Below the pieces are notes generated by a model, which was not told the origin of the DNA, ran no database searches, and was given only the letters and a program-made list of their open reading frames with translations. From positions 1 through 32,251 of the forward strand of contig PBTU01000116.1 in NCBI GenBank assembly GCA_002729295.1: a DNA stretch of 32,251 nt, in the 5' to 3' direction. Origin of the DNA: Verrucomicrobiales bacterium (lineage in GTDB: Bacteria > Verrucomicrobiota > Verrucomicrobiia > Verrucomicrobiales > Akkermansiaceae). Shown here in pieces: positions 1 through 9,600 of the stretch; the first letter of the stretch is position 1, and each line of letters opens with the position of its first letter. A program made the position numbers and the translations under genes.

Positions 1-247
1 GACAATAGATCACAAGGACTTTCTTGGCTTGGGCCTCAAAGTGACTGGGCCTCCTCACGTAGGGATTATCGGGATCAATTTCCGGGCGAATGGGTGACTT
101 TCCAGTGAAGTTCAGCGGATCGTCTTCCGCCTCCGCTCCAAGAAGTTGCGCCAGCCCGAGGCCGCCCAAAGAAAAGGCCGTGTTGCGCATAAAGCCACGA
201 CGATCGAGTAACTTGTGGCCGAAAGGAGAAAGATTTTCTGGATTCAT
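1..247 (-). CDS. DUF1501 family protein, N-terminal part (runs off the left edge)
   Basis: Reverse-strand reading from ATG at 247: MNPENLSPFGHKLLDRRGFMRNTAFSLGGLGLAQLLGAEAEDDPLNFTGKSPIRPEIDPDNPYVRRP..., with a Tat-like RRGFMRNT signal typical of DUF1501 proteins. It lies immediately downstream of a DUF1549/DUF1553 gene. Not in the ORF track because it is truncated by the window. Confidence 0.8.
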   Translation of the reverse strand, partial: MNPENLSPFGHKLLDRRGFMRNTAFSLGGLGLAQLLGAEAEDDPLNFTGKSPIRPEIDPDNPYVRRPSHFEAQAKKVLVIYC

Positions 248-258
248 GGTCGAGAGAT

Positions 259-2991
259 CTACGGCAGGTAGGCAAATTCGTTTGAGTTAATCAGACTACG
301 ACAGACAATCGCGAGGCTGTTTGATTTTGAGATTTCGAGGCCAGCCTTCAGTTCGTCGGCACCAGGCTGTCGGCCCAAGACCAATTCAAAAGCCCGCTGA
401 ATGGCCTTTCCAGCGTCGCCACCGGAGTCCTTGGCCGCACGCTCTGCGATGAACTCAGCCTGCTCCACAACAAAGTCGCTGTTGAGCAGATTGAGCGCTT
501 GTAGCGGGGTAGTGGAAACCGGGCGCTCAGCACGCACCTGCCCGCAGTCAGGAAAATCGAAGGCCGTAAAGATACGATCATCAACCCGCCGCATACGTTC
601 CTGATAGAGCAAGCGGCGCCAAGTGTCCGACCCATGGTTATCCGTAACCTCCCACTGGGCGTAGGTCTTTTTCACATTATGGATGCGGTAGGAACGGCCA
701 CCGATCGAACGATCAAGCTTCCCCGAAGCCTGCAAAATGCTATCGCGAATCACTTCCGCCTCCACCCTCTGCGGGGGGTAGCGCCAAAGTAATATTGACC
801 ACGCATCCTTCTCCATTCCTCGGCTCTCAGGGAGACTGGATCTCTTGAAGGCATCCGACATCACGAGAAGCCTAATCATCGACTTCATGGACCATTTTTC
901 CTTCACGAATTCCGAAGCCAACCAATCAAGCAATTCGGGATTGCTTGGAGGAGCTCCAGCGAGACCGAAGTCACTTCCGGTCGGAACGATGCCGGAGCCA
1001 AAAAGATGATGCCAAATCCGATTCACCATCACTCGCGAGGTGAGAGGGTTTTTTAGATCAACGAGCCACTTCGCAAAGGCCATCCGGCGCTTGGAATCAG
1101 GCGTATTTGAGTCAAGGCCCAGATCGCCGTCGAGAATCTTGAAGCTCGCGGGAGGAACTTCATCACGCGCGCTTTCGGGACTGCCACGATGAAGCACTTT
1201 CGTGACTCCCGGCTGCCTAAAACGACCAATGAAGGAATGACGCGGACCTTCTTCCGCCAGTGATTCAATATGCTTGTGCAAGCTCTGCGACGCGGTTCTG
1301 GCAACCCCATTCTTCTTCAAGACATTTCGAGCCTCTATCGAGCCACCCAACTCCTGCCAGCTGCCGTCCTCTTGCTTCGCCAGAATCCGGAAGGTGGGAA
1401 ACTTCCCATTGGGGCCGCTGGTGAGATAATCCGTCTCAAAATAGTATTCTCGATTTGAACTAAAGCGAAAGCGGTTCACTTCCTGCGCCTCCTCAAAATT
1501 AATTTCCACCCAGGGCTTCTTCTTTCCACCCTTGGGTGCAAGGCCTTTCCAACCCATCGTGCCATACTCACCATCATTAGCCTTCCAGACCTTGCTTCCC
1601 TCAGTGATCAATTCGGGATCTTCCACCAGAGTCGCACCTTCGGAAGCAAGCGCGAGGTTCTTGCGATGATCCTGCGGACCAAAAACTTCCAGTTCATCGA
1701 TAAAGACCTTGGGCCAATCAAACTCCACCCGCAGAGCCGCCGTCTTGGTCCGGGGAAAAACAAGGTCGCTGTAGCCACCCCAATTCTCCTCCCAGAACCC
1801 AAGTTCCTTCCGCAAGATATTGCGTTCCGAATTTAGCCGGGGATAAAGCTCCTGCGCTTTCTTACGACGCGGATGATCCTCGGAGAACTCCGGATAGCGC
1901 CCTCCAAACTCCACTCCCTGAAAAACCGCCGTCAGTGAATAATAATCCTGAATCGAAATCGGATCAAATTTGTGATTGTGACACCGAGCACAGCTAACCG
2001 TCACTCCCAGCATCGACGCTCCCACCGTCTGCATAATCTCATCCATCCGGTCAGCGCGGGCCTGACGAATGGCAGTGGGCTCGCGGCCCACCGTGGCTGC
2101 CGGAACATGCGGACCGGCGACGAGAAACCCGGTGGCCTCCCCCACTCCCAGCTGATCTCCCACCAACTGCTCGGTCACGAATTGATCATAAGGCACGTCA
2201 TTGTTAAATGCCCTCACTACATAATCTCGATAAATCCACGCACCCTTGCGATAGAGATTGGACTCCGATCCATTGGTCTCGGCCCAACGTATCACATCCA
2301 ACCAATGCTGTGCCCAGCGCTCGCCGAAATGAGGCGATACCAGCAAACGATCCACCAGAGCCTTGTACGCCCGCTCAGAATCTTGCGCTGAAGCCTTTTC
2401 AAAATCACTCACTTCCTCCGCCTTAGGCGGCAATCCCGTAAGCACAATACTCACCCGCCGAATCAACTCTCGCGGCGACGCCTCTTTGTTTGGAGTCAGC
2501 TCAGCCTCCTTGAGCGCCTTGTTTAGAAATCCATCCACCGGGTTAATCGTGCCCTCCGGCACCTCGGGCCGAACCACCGGCTGAAAAGACCAATGATCCG
2601 TGCCTTCCTCTTCTACAATCGTATTCATCTGCCCGGGCCACTCAGCCCCCTCTTCGATCCATTTCGAAATCAAGGCGATCTGAGCCGAGTTTAGCGGATC
2701 TCCTTTCGGCGGCATCGCCATGTCGGAATCTTCATCCGTAATGACCTCGATGAGAAAACTCTTCTTGGGATCGCCTTGCACAATCGCCGGCAGCCCGGAA
2801 TCCCCGCCCTTCAGCATCACCGCCCGCTGATCCAAGCGCAGCTCGGATTTCTGCTTGTCCGGTCCGTGACACTTAATGCAGTGCTCTTCGAAAATCGGCT
2901 TAATCTCCTTTTCAAAATCCACCTTCTCCCCAAACGCCGGAGAAATGAGGAAACACGCCGCTAGAAGATTACGATAAGACCTTTCCATCAT
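259..2991 (-). CDS. Planctomycete-type cytochrome c (CxxCH) / DUF1549 / DUF1553 protein
   Basis: IKPIFEEHCIKCHGPDKQKSELRLD heme-binding motif; LTGLPP, HFGERWAQHWLDVIRWAETNG, CARCHNHKFDPI, NRIWHHLFGSGIV, TPLQALNLLN motifs. The start is more likely MMERSYRNLLAACFLISPAFG (about 2991) than the ORF-track start at 3066. Confidence 0.9.
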   Translation of the reverse strand: MMERSYRNLLAACFLISPAFGEKVDFEKEIKPIFEEHCIKCHGPDKQKSELRLDQRAVMLKGGDSGLPAIVQGDPKKSFLIEVITDEDSDMAMPPKGDPLNSAQIALISKWIEEGAEWPGQMNTIVEEEGTDHWSFQPVVRPEVPEGTINPVDGFLNKALKEAELTPNKEASPRELIRRVSIVLTGLPPKAEEVSDFEKASAQDSERAYKALVDRLLVSPHFGERWAQHWLDVIRWAETNGSESNLYRKGAWIYRDYVVRAFNNDVPYDQFVTEQLVGDQLGVGEATGFLVAGPHVPAATVGREPTAIRQARADRMDEIMQTVGASMLGVTVSCARCHNHKFDPISIQDYYSLTAVFQGVEFGGRYPEFSEDHPRRKKAQELYPRLNSERNILRKELGFWEENWGGYSDLVFPRTKTAALRVEFDWPKVFIDELEVFGPQDHRKNLALASEGATLVEDPELITEGSKVWKANDGEYGTMGWKGLAPKGGKKKPWVEINFEEAQEVNRFRFSSNREYYFETDYLTSGPNGKFPTFRILAKQEDGSWQELGGSIEARNVLKKNGVARTASQSLHKHIESLAEEGPRHSFIGRFRQPGVTKVLHRGSPESARDEVPPASFKILDGDLGLDSNTPDSKRRMAFAKWLVDLKNPLTSRVMVNRIWHHLFGSGIVPTGSDFGLAGAPPSNPELLDWLASEFVKEKWSMKSMIRLLVMSDAFKRSSLPESRGMEKDAWSILLWRYPPQRVEAEVIRDSILQASGKLDRSIGGRSYRIHNVKKTYAQWEVTDNHGSDTWRRLLYQERMRRVDDRIFTAFDFPDCGQVRAERPVSTTPLQALNLLNSDFVVEQAEFIAERAAKDSGGDAGKAIQRAFELVLGRQPGADELKAGLEISKSNSLAIVCRSLINSNEFAYLP

Positions 2992-3062
2992 CCTAATACT
3001 ACCGCCAAGCCCCGTCCTAACGCAATTTTTCCCAAAAATCGGAAATTTCGCCGTCCGAATTC

Positions 3063-3315
3063 TCAAGACTTGGGCAAAGCGCAGGTTTTCAGGTCATCGA
3101 TGGTCGCTTTCTTGGGAACGGCAACCCACAAAAGACGCTTGGTCGGATGCGCAATGCCTACCGAACTAAAAGAAACTCCGAATCGAATTCACACTGTGCG
3201 CAAATCGCCCCACTTCGTTGACCCCATCAACGACCGGCTTCCCAGGGTAATCGGAAGCGCAGGACGCCAAAGAAAAAACCCCAAGGATCAAAAGCAAAAA
3301 TCGGACTCTTTTCAT
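3063..3315 (-). pseudogene. Small putative lipoprotein, apparently frameshifted
   Basis: ATG at 3315 reads MKRVRFLLLILGVFSLASCASDYPGKPVVDGVNEVGRFAHSVNSIRSFF* (stop at 3166) with lipobox LASC. In an adjacent frame the sequence continues ...SSVGIAHPTKRLLWVAVPKKATIDDLKTCALPKS* to 3063. Confidence 0.5.
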
Positions 3316-3365
3316 TTCTAGGATTAAAAACAGGAATTCCAACGATTGGAAATCAAAACCCGATT

Positions 3366-6300
3366 TTATGGCAATCTCCTAAATCGATAAAACCGGCGGG
3401 TCTCAGAAAGCACATCGGCAAACGGAAGCGTCGTACTGTCAGCCAACACCGGCGAACCCAGCGCCTCCCAGTTCTCCAAATTCCCACTTACCTCAGCTTC
3501 GTAGAGAAATCCCGGTTCGGCGATGACCGAAAAGGTGATGAGATTCCCGTCGATTGAATAGGTCGCACTTGGATCAACCGCAACCCGACCATTGGCAGCA
3601 CCAGGACTCGGGAAAGCAAGGGCGGCAATTTCACCCTCCGAAAGCCCCATCGTCTTATCCGGTGACTGACGACCAAAATCCACCCGATCAATCAACGAGC
3701 CATCGGGAGCGGAAAGCAAAATACTCTCTCCGTCGATACCCAACTTAAAGGGCACATGAAGATCCGGACGGGCAGACAAATCATTCTGCAAGATCTCATC
3801 ATCAGCCCAGACCCTTAAATACCCTTCACCGGGAATATTGAAGCCGTCGGGAATCTGAAACTTAAAAGGATCAGCGGGATCATCACTCAAAAACCACCCC
3901 GAAAGATCCGCCGCTGACAGCCCGGGGTTTGCCAACTCAATCCAGTCGTCGAACCGGCCATCCACGGGATCGGCAACCGCACTTTGATTGGAAGCCATCC
4001 ATTCGTTAATCACAAGGCTCGGCCAGCTTTCCACCCCGGTGTAGGTGAGAGTCAGCACCTTACTGGCGATTTCCATCCCCTCCAAATCGAGAGCCCGAGT
4101 CAGAAGCAGATTCTCTCCCGGTTGCAGCACAAAAGGAGCAGACCAATCACCCACCGAAATCCAATCCAGGTTGAGCGGGATGCCATTCACGTCAATCATC
4201 ACCGCTCCCACCGGAGCTCTCCCCGACAAGGTGATGGTCTGCTCGGAGACCAATGATCCATCCGTTGGCGAAACAAGCTGGAAGGGTTGATTGACCGCAT
4301 CAAGCTGAGGAAGAATGAAGGCTGCTCTCTGGTCGATCCAGTTAGGGACCGAAAGACTGTAAGGTCCACTCGGAGAGAATGGAGAAGTAAACCCAAGCCC
4401 CGCATCCGCGTAAGCTGCTCGCCTCTTCTCGAGAATTGGCGTCACTCCGGCACCCGAAAAGAAACCCCCGAACGATTCTTCCATCGTCCGCCAATAGGCC
4501 CGCACAAATGTCGGATTTTCATACATTCGTCTCAGGTTGGCATCCACATTCGAAGGAAATAGTCCTTGGGTCACCGGATCGTTAAAGACCCCCAAACCGA
4601 CATCAAAATCCCAAGTGAACTGCACCCATTTTCCTCCGTTGGGTTTATACAGATAGGTATTTTTCCAGTTGGGATTTCCAAAGGCATCCCAGAACGAAGC
4701 AAGATCAATCAGGGCCCATGTCCGCATCCAATTTTCCATATCGATAATCTCGAGCAGATTTTTCTCATAGTTCGGTCCGGAGTCATCGGCCCGCGTCACC
4801 AAATCAACAATGCTTGTATCGTCAAGACGAGTCCGGCTGCCCCGGGCCCGGGCGCCGGTGGTCCAGCGGTAGCGCGCCGCGCGGGTCTCTCCATCCGCCT
4901 CGAAAACATCGATGACATTTCGCACAAAGGGACGAGCCCGCACTCCGCTGTCACTCGTTTCGTTGTCATTACTCGTCTTGAAAAGCTCTCCCTTGTCGCC
5001 GGGATAGTGGGAATTAGCCAACACTCCGTCAGGCTGCTCGGCATCGTGATAAATCGTGCGGCGACGAATGCCGTTCATGTAGAGATAGATGTCCCGACGA
5101 TGTAAGGTGGGCAGCTTCAATCGATCCGCAAACCAATGCATCAGTTGTTCCCGCTGATTCGTGACGTCCCGCACCGGGTAGTCGAGCGTCAGCTTGTCCG
5201 CCCCCAAAAATTGATCGCCGTCGGGTAGTGTCACATCATAGGAAACCGAACCGCTCGTTGGGAAACTGTGCGAGTCTTTATTGCCTCCGTAAAAAGCACC
5301 CGCATCATAAATTGCCCGCGCTCCATTGTAGACAAAAGTAATCGGAAAGGGATCATTGCTCCTAAATGGTTGGGCATCCCATTCGCTCAGGGAAGCCTCC
5401 GTAATCCACATGCGATAGGTTCCAAACCCTTCCCCATTGTCGGGCTCACCAACCCGAACCAAGGCCTCACGATCCGGCGGATAAGACGCACTCGCAGAGA
5501 GTGCATCGTCGGAGAGAACTTCAAACGCCACAAGCGAGCCATTTGCCTGCCCCGGAATTGAGGCAGAATAAATCCCATCTCCCGGCGTTAAATCCGCGCC
5601 CGTTCCGTCATCATTCATCGACAAATCGACCGTGGAGGAAGAAGGATCAATCCGGTAACGCAAAGTCACCGCTCCGATCCCATCGAAATCAGAAACCTGC
5701 GCATAAACATCAATATCTTCACCTGCCGCAGGGAGAATTGGTCGATGACTCAGCTCCTCAATCTGTGGCCCCGCATTAGTTACCGCCTGACTATTCACCG
5801 CCCCGGGCGTTCCCAGATTCGCGGGAACATCCAGCCGACCCGCCGCCTCCAACCAATTGCCGCGAAAGCGCAGGATAAACTCAGGATGCCCTGCCAACCA
5901 ACGTACTCTCGCTCGCAGAGTCGCCTTCGATCCCGATGACAAAGTCTGGGAAAGGACAGCACGCGCCCGATTCGGACCGGGGTCTCCCCGACGGCTTGCG
6001 ACCAACTTCAATGAATTCGATCCCTCAAAGGACTCTCCCGTTTCCAGTCGTGATCGCCTTTGGTTCCCTTGAAAAAACCACCCCGAGATTCCACTTTCAA
6101 AATCTCCATTCGCCAAAATGTTGGATCCACCGTCTGGAATCACTTCGATTTGATCGACCAGAGCCTCACCCGGTCCCAACAAAAAAATCTGCACCTGATC
6201 CGCCGGCGCGGCGCTGTTTCCATGAGCCAGGGTTCCGTTGAATTCAACCGTGGTCCATCCCGCTTTGGCCGACTCATCACTGTCGACCCAATTCGATGCC

Positions 6301-8486
6301 CCAAACGAGCCCGCTCCTGAATCCCTTCTTTCCAGGGTTGCCCCACGTCCGTCCGAGAATCGATGCCAGCGATCAGAGTCGCGGTAGCTCACCTCATCCT
6401 TAACTACCAAAAATCCATCTTCCCAGCGGGACAATGCCACTCTCTCACCGGCATCAGAAAGCGTCCCCTCGTAATCTCCCACTACTAAATTGGCATCTAG
6501 TCCGGGATGATTGGCCAAAGTTCGAGCCCGATCTTTCGCGATCACCAAAAATCCACCCGCAAGAATCTGCGTTCCGTTGGGAATCACAAAATCAATCCCA
6601 TCGGTAAAAGTCCATCCACTCAGATCTCTGGTCAGAAGCCCGGTATTATGAATCTCAATCCATTCATCCGCATCATCGTGAGTGGGAGGATGAAACATCA
6701 GTTCATTGATCACAATCGATGGTTGTGACTGCGGCCGAAGAGGAGCATCGCTGCGCGGTCGAACGAATGGCACGCCGGTCGACGAAGCCGGAACCACCAC
6801 CGCATCCAGAACCCGCAATCCGCCGGGGTCGGTCAGATAAACGGCATCGCCTCCCGAACTCAGCGAAAAGCCCAACTCAGATTCCGTATAACGAATCGTC
6901 CCTCCCCCCGGAATCGTCGTAGCGGCTGGAATTTCAAAAAGAGCCAGAGAGTCTCGGGCATCACTCAAGCCACAACCCGAAAGATCGACCAGGTAAGGCG
7001 CCGCATTTCGAAGCTCCACAAAATCCTCTACCGGAGCCTCCGAGTTCGCGAGGAGAGAGGAGACAAAGACCTGATCCAAATCATCGCTCGGAATCGTATC
7101 GGAACTTCCCGGCGATCCACCGATGGCATGGCTGGCTTCCCACGCGCGAACATCATTTTCACCGTAAGAAGCTCTCGCCAGAATCAGAGAATGCCCCGCT
7201 CCATCCGCCGCTGCGGGCCACGAAAATTCGTCGCTGTAATTGAGCTCCTGCACGATGGCGTCCGATGGCTTGCGCAAACGAATCCTTCCGCCTTGATTTG
7301 AGAGATTACCCCCCCACGGACCCGCGACTCCCGAGATTACATATTCGCTCTCCACATTTTCGGGGACCTTCGCGACCACCAAAAACCCCTCGCCGGGAAC
7401 TTCCGATCCATTCGGAAAAACAAAATCCACATCCCCGCTCAACCGCCAACCCGAAACATCCTCCGCCCAAGGCTGTGAGTTGAAAAGTTCGATGAATTCC
7501 AGCTCCTTCCCGTCGCTCCGCTGAGCGGGATGATAAAGCACCTCGGAGATCGTGATTCCAGACCGCCGGGATGATGGCCCCAGCGGCTCATAGCTCAATT
7601 CTTCCCAGGTCGGAAACTTCGGAATGTCGATCGTAATCTCTGCAGCCTCGGAATTAACGAAACCATTCGCATTACTCACCCTCACGGAATAGGCGCCCGC
7701 TTGATCCCAGTTCTCGGCATTTACAGTAAGGCTCTCAAGAGTCGCTCCCGGAATCGCTACTCCATCCAGATACCACTGAAAACTCAATGGCTCCGCCCCG
7801 ACGACTTCCACTTCAATCTTGATTTCATCACCACCGTCCCATGTTGCCGTTGGCTCCGCAGTAATCTCAGGCGGTGCATCAGGATTCACTTCGGAGGCTG
7901 ACAATCGAAACCCATTGATTGCCGACTGCGGAAGTCCCGCTGTATTCGTCACTTGAAATACTCCGCTCGCCGTCGTCTCAATCTCGAAAACCATCGCAAA
8001 GGAATCATTATCCACCAAGGCATCCTGAAAATTCACTGAAGCCGACACCGGATCACCTGTTCCCGAGGTCACCGTCCAGACTTTATCCGACGCATTGGAC
8101 GCCCCCGGATCCCAAGCATAGAGCACAAACTGATACGAATGATTCGGATTCAAGCCACTGAAGTCCAAAGTCAGCGCACCTGTGGGCGATGCCGCGATTA
8201 ACAAATCTTCATACAATTGCTGATAACTATACCCCGGAGGAGAACCATCTGAACTCCCGCGGTTTCCCGGAACTCCAAATCCCGAGCTCGTCGAGATCGC
8301 AACCGTCGTGGTCCCTGAAGTCACTCCCGCATCCGTCGTAAAATCCGCCGAGGATTCCGTCCCCGTAAACGCCGAAGGCCAGAGGTCAAACTCCGCGTGA
8401 TCATCCTGATTAAACTCGATCGACAGGATTTCCACCTGAGCTGTGACCACGCAAGTGGAAGCCAGTAATCCAAGATATTTTTTCAT
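3366..8486 (-). CDS. Giant secreted protein with several lamin-tail (LTD) domains, an Ig-like domain and a CotH-kinase-like domain
   Basis: 1706 aa; signal peptide MKKYLGLLASTCVVTAQ; repeated LTD signatures (VINELMFHPPTHDDADEWIEIHNTG; ISEVLYHPAQRSDGKELEFIELFNSQ; VINEWMASNQSAVADPVDGRFDDWIELANPG); CotH-like segment (MWITEASLSEWDAQPF...YLYMNGIRRRTIYHDAEQPD...WVQFTWDFDVGLG). Confidence 0.85.
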   Translation of the reverse strand: MKKYLGLLASTCVVTAQVEILSIEFNQDDHAEFDLWPSAFTGTESSADFTTDAGVTSGTTTVAISTSSGFGVPGNRGSSDGSPPGYSYQQLYEDLLIAASPTGALTLDFSGLNPNHSYQFVLYAWDPGASNASDKVWTVTSGTGDPVSASVNFQDALVDNDSFAMVFEIETTASGVFQVTNTAGLPQSAINGFRLSASEVNPDAPPEITAEPTATWDGGDEIKIEVEVVGAEPLSFQWYLDGVAIPGATLESLTVNAENWDQAGAYSVRVSNANGFVNSEAAEITIDIPKFPTWEELSYEPLGPSSRRSGITISEVLYHPAQRSDGKELEFIELFNSQPWAEDVSGWRLSGDVDFVFPNGSEVPGEGFLVVAKVPENVESEYVISGVAGPWGGNLSNQGGRIRLRKPSDAIVQELNYSDEFSWPAAADGAGHSLILARASYGENDVRAWEASHAIGGSPGSSDTIPSDDLDQVFVSSLLANSEAPVEDFVELRNAAPYLVDLSGCGLSDARDSLALFEIPAATTIPGGGTIRYTESELGFSLSSGGDAVYLTDPGGLRVLDAVVVPASSTGVPFVRPRSDAPLRPQSQPSIVINELMFHPPTHDDADEWIEIHNTGLLTRDLSGWTFTDGIDFVIPNGTQILAGGFLVIAKDRARTLANHPGLDANLVVGDYEGTLSDAGERVALSRWEDGFLVVKDEVSYRDSDRWHRFSDGRGATLERRDSGAGSFGASNWVDSDESAKAGWTTVEFNGTLAHGNSAAPADQVQIFLLGPGEALVDQIEVIPDGGSNILANGDFESGISGWFFQGNQRRSRLETGESFEGSNSLKLVASRRGDPGPNRARAVLSQTLSSGSKATLRARVRWLAGHPEFILRFRGNWLEAAGRLDVPANLGTPGAVNSQAVTNAGPQIEELSHRPILPAAGEDIDVYAQVSDFDGIGAVTLRYRIDPSSSTVDLSMNDDGTGADLTPGDGIYSASIPGQANGSLVAFEVLSDDALSASASYPPDREALVRVGEPDNGEGFGTYRMWITEASLSEWDAQPFRSNDPFPITFVYNGARAIYDAGAFYGGNKDSHSFPTSGSVSYDVTLPDGDQFLGADKLTLDYPVRDVTNQREQLMHWFADRLKLPTLHRRDIYLYMNGIRRRTIYHDAEQPDGVLANSHYPGDKGELFKTSNDNETSDSGVRARPFVRNVIDVFEADGETRAARYRWTTGARARGSRTRLDDTSIVDLVTRADDSGPNYEKNLLEIIDMENWMRTWALIDLASFWDAFGNPNWKNTYLYKPNGGKWVQFTWDFDVGLGVFNDPVTQGLFPSNVDANLRRMYENPTFVRAYWRTMEESFGGFFSGAGVTPILEKRRAAYADAGLGFTSPFSPSGPYSLSVPNWIDQRAAFILPQLDAVNQPFQLVSPTDGSLVSEQTITLSGRAPVGAVMIDVNGIPLNLDWISVGDWSAPFVLQPGENLLLTRALDLEGMEIASKVLTLTYTGVESWPSLVINEWMASNQSAVADPVDGRFDDWIELANPGLSAADLSGWFLSDDPADPFKFQIPDGFNIPGEGYLRVWADDEILQNDLSARPDLHVPFKLGIDGESILLSAPDGSLIDRVDFGRQSPDKTMGLSEGEIAALAFPSPGAANGRVAVDPSATYSIDGNLITFSVIAEPGFLYEAEVSGNLENWEALGSPVLADSTTLPFADVLSETRRFYRFRRLP

Positions 8487-8562
8487 CCCTCAGTTCGATT
8501 CTGGTCAATTCGCCACATGGTTCCAATGACAAAAACTCTTCCCTTCCTCCCCCGGTAATCTC

Positions 8563-9096
8563 ATGGTCCCGTCAATGGCACTTTCCCGACAGCTTCATTC
8601 CGTAGCCGACGCCTTTGGGCAGCAAGGCTGGCATTGCGAACCAGTGGAGGGCCGGGAGGTCCTTACCATGGCCTTCGAAGCCCACCACACCAGAGTTCAT
8701 CTTCATGCTCAGGCCTTTCCCAATCTCAACGCCCTGTCCATCGTGGCGGAGAGCCCCATGGTCTTCGATGATCTTCGAAAAAGCTATGCCCTCGAACTCA
8801 TCATGCGGGCGAACAAACAACTTACGCTGGGCAACTTCGAATACGACCTGGACCGGCAACTTATCATTTTTCGCATTACCAACCTCTTCGACAAGGAGGT
8901 CTACGATTCCGACATCATCTCGTCGATGGTCCACTGCGGAATCGCCGAGCTCGACCGCATCGTTCCGCTGGCCAGCGTGATCAACCGCACGGGCGACGAT
9001 CTCCTCGATGATCTCTCCATTCCACTCTTATTGGAACGAGAGGATCTTCTCCCTCCCGTGCCAGATTACGACGGCTCCGAGGAAGAGGAGCTCTAG
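8563..9096 (+). CDS. YbjN-domain-like protein
   Basis: 177 aa; fold pattern resembling YbjN / type III chaperone-like proteins (REVLTMAFEAHHTRVHLHAQAFPNLNALSIVAESP...ANKQLTLGNFEYDLDRQLIIFRITNLF). Confidence 0.55.
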   Translation: MVPSMALSRQLHSVADAFGQQGWHCEPVEGREVLTMAFEAHHTRVHLHAQAFPNLNALSIVAESPMVFDDLRKSYALELIMRANKQLTLGNFEYDLDRQLIIFRITNLFDKEVYDSDIISSMVHCGIAELDRIVPLASVINRTGDDLLDDLSIPLLLEREDLLPPVPDYDGSEEEEL

Positions 9097-9210
9097 AAAT
9101 GTGAGTTTGTTAGGAAACCCGATGTATTTTTTGGATAAATGCAGGCTTGACGGGCCGCTCCACTACTCCTAGCGTCCCGCCTCCCAGCAGAACCCAGGGG
9201 AAATTTCCAT

Positions 9211-9453
9211 ATGTCGAAACAAATTCGTGGCGTAGACGTCAAAAACGGAGAGACCGTAGATCGCGCTCTTAAAAGACTTAAAACCAAGCTCGATAGCGAA
9301 GGGATTCTTGAAGAAGTCCGCCGTCGTCGCTCACACGAGAGCACGATTGATCGCAAGATCCGTAAGGCCCGCACCGCTCCAAAGCGCAACAAAGTCCGTT
9401 GGAAATTCCAGAGCGAATCGCAGACCAGGGCTGCTGAGGCCGCTGCCGAGTAA
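9211..9453 (+). CDS. rpsU: 30S ribosomal protein S21
   Basis: VKNGETVDRALKRLKTKLDSEGILEEVRRRRSHES matches the S21 core; AGGGGA Shine-Dalgarno just upstream. Confidence 0.88.
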   Translation: MSKQIRGVDVKNGETVDRALKRLKTKLDSEGILEEVRRRRSHESTIDRKIRKARTAPKRNKVRWKFQSESQTRAAEAAAE

Positions 9454-9488
9454 GACGACTGAACAACTTTTCGAGGGTTCACGATGAA

Positions 9489-9525
9489 CGCTCCGGGATC
9501 AATTCCCGGGGCGCTTTTCATTTTT
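9489..9525 (+). terminator. Rho-independent terminator after rpsU
   Basis: Stem CGCTCCGGGA (9489-9498), loop TCAAT, TCCCGGGGCG (9504-9513), followed by CTTTTCATTTTTT. Confidence 0.85.
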
Positions 9526-9600
9526 TAAGGAAAACTTAAGTAAAATGGGGTCATTTTTATCACTTGCACCCTCGCAAAATGCCTTTAGCTTACAGCCGTT

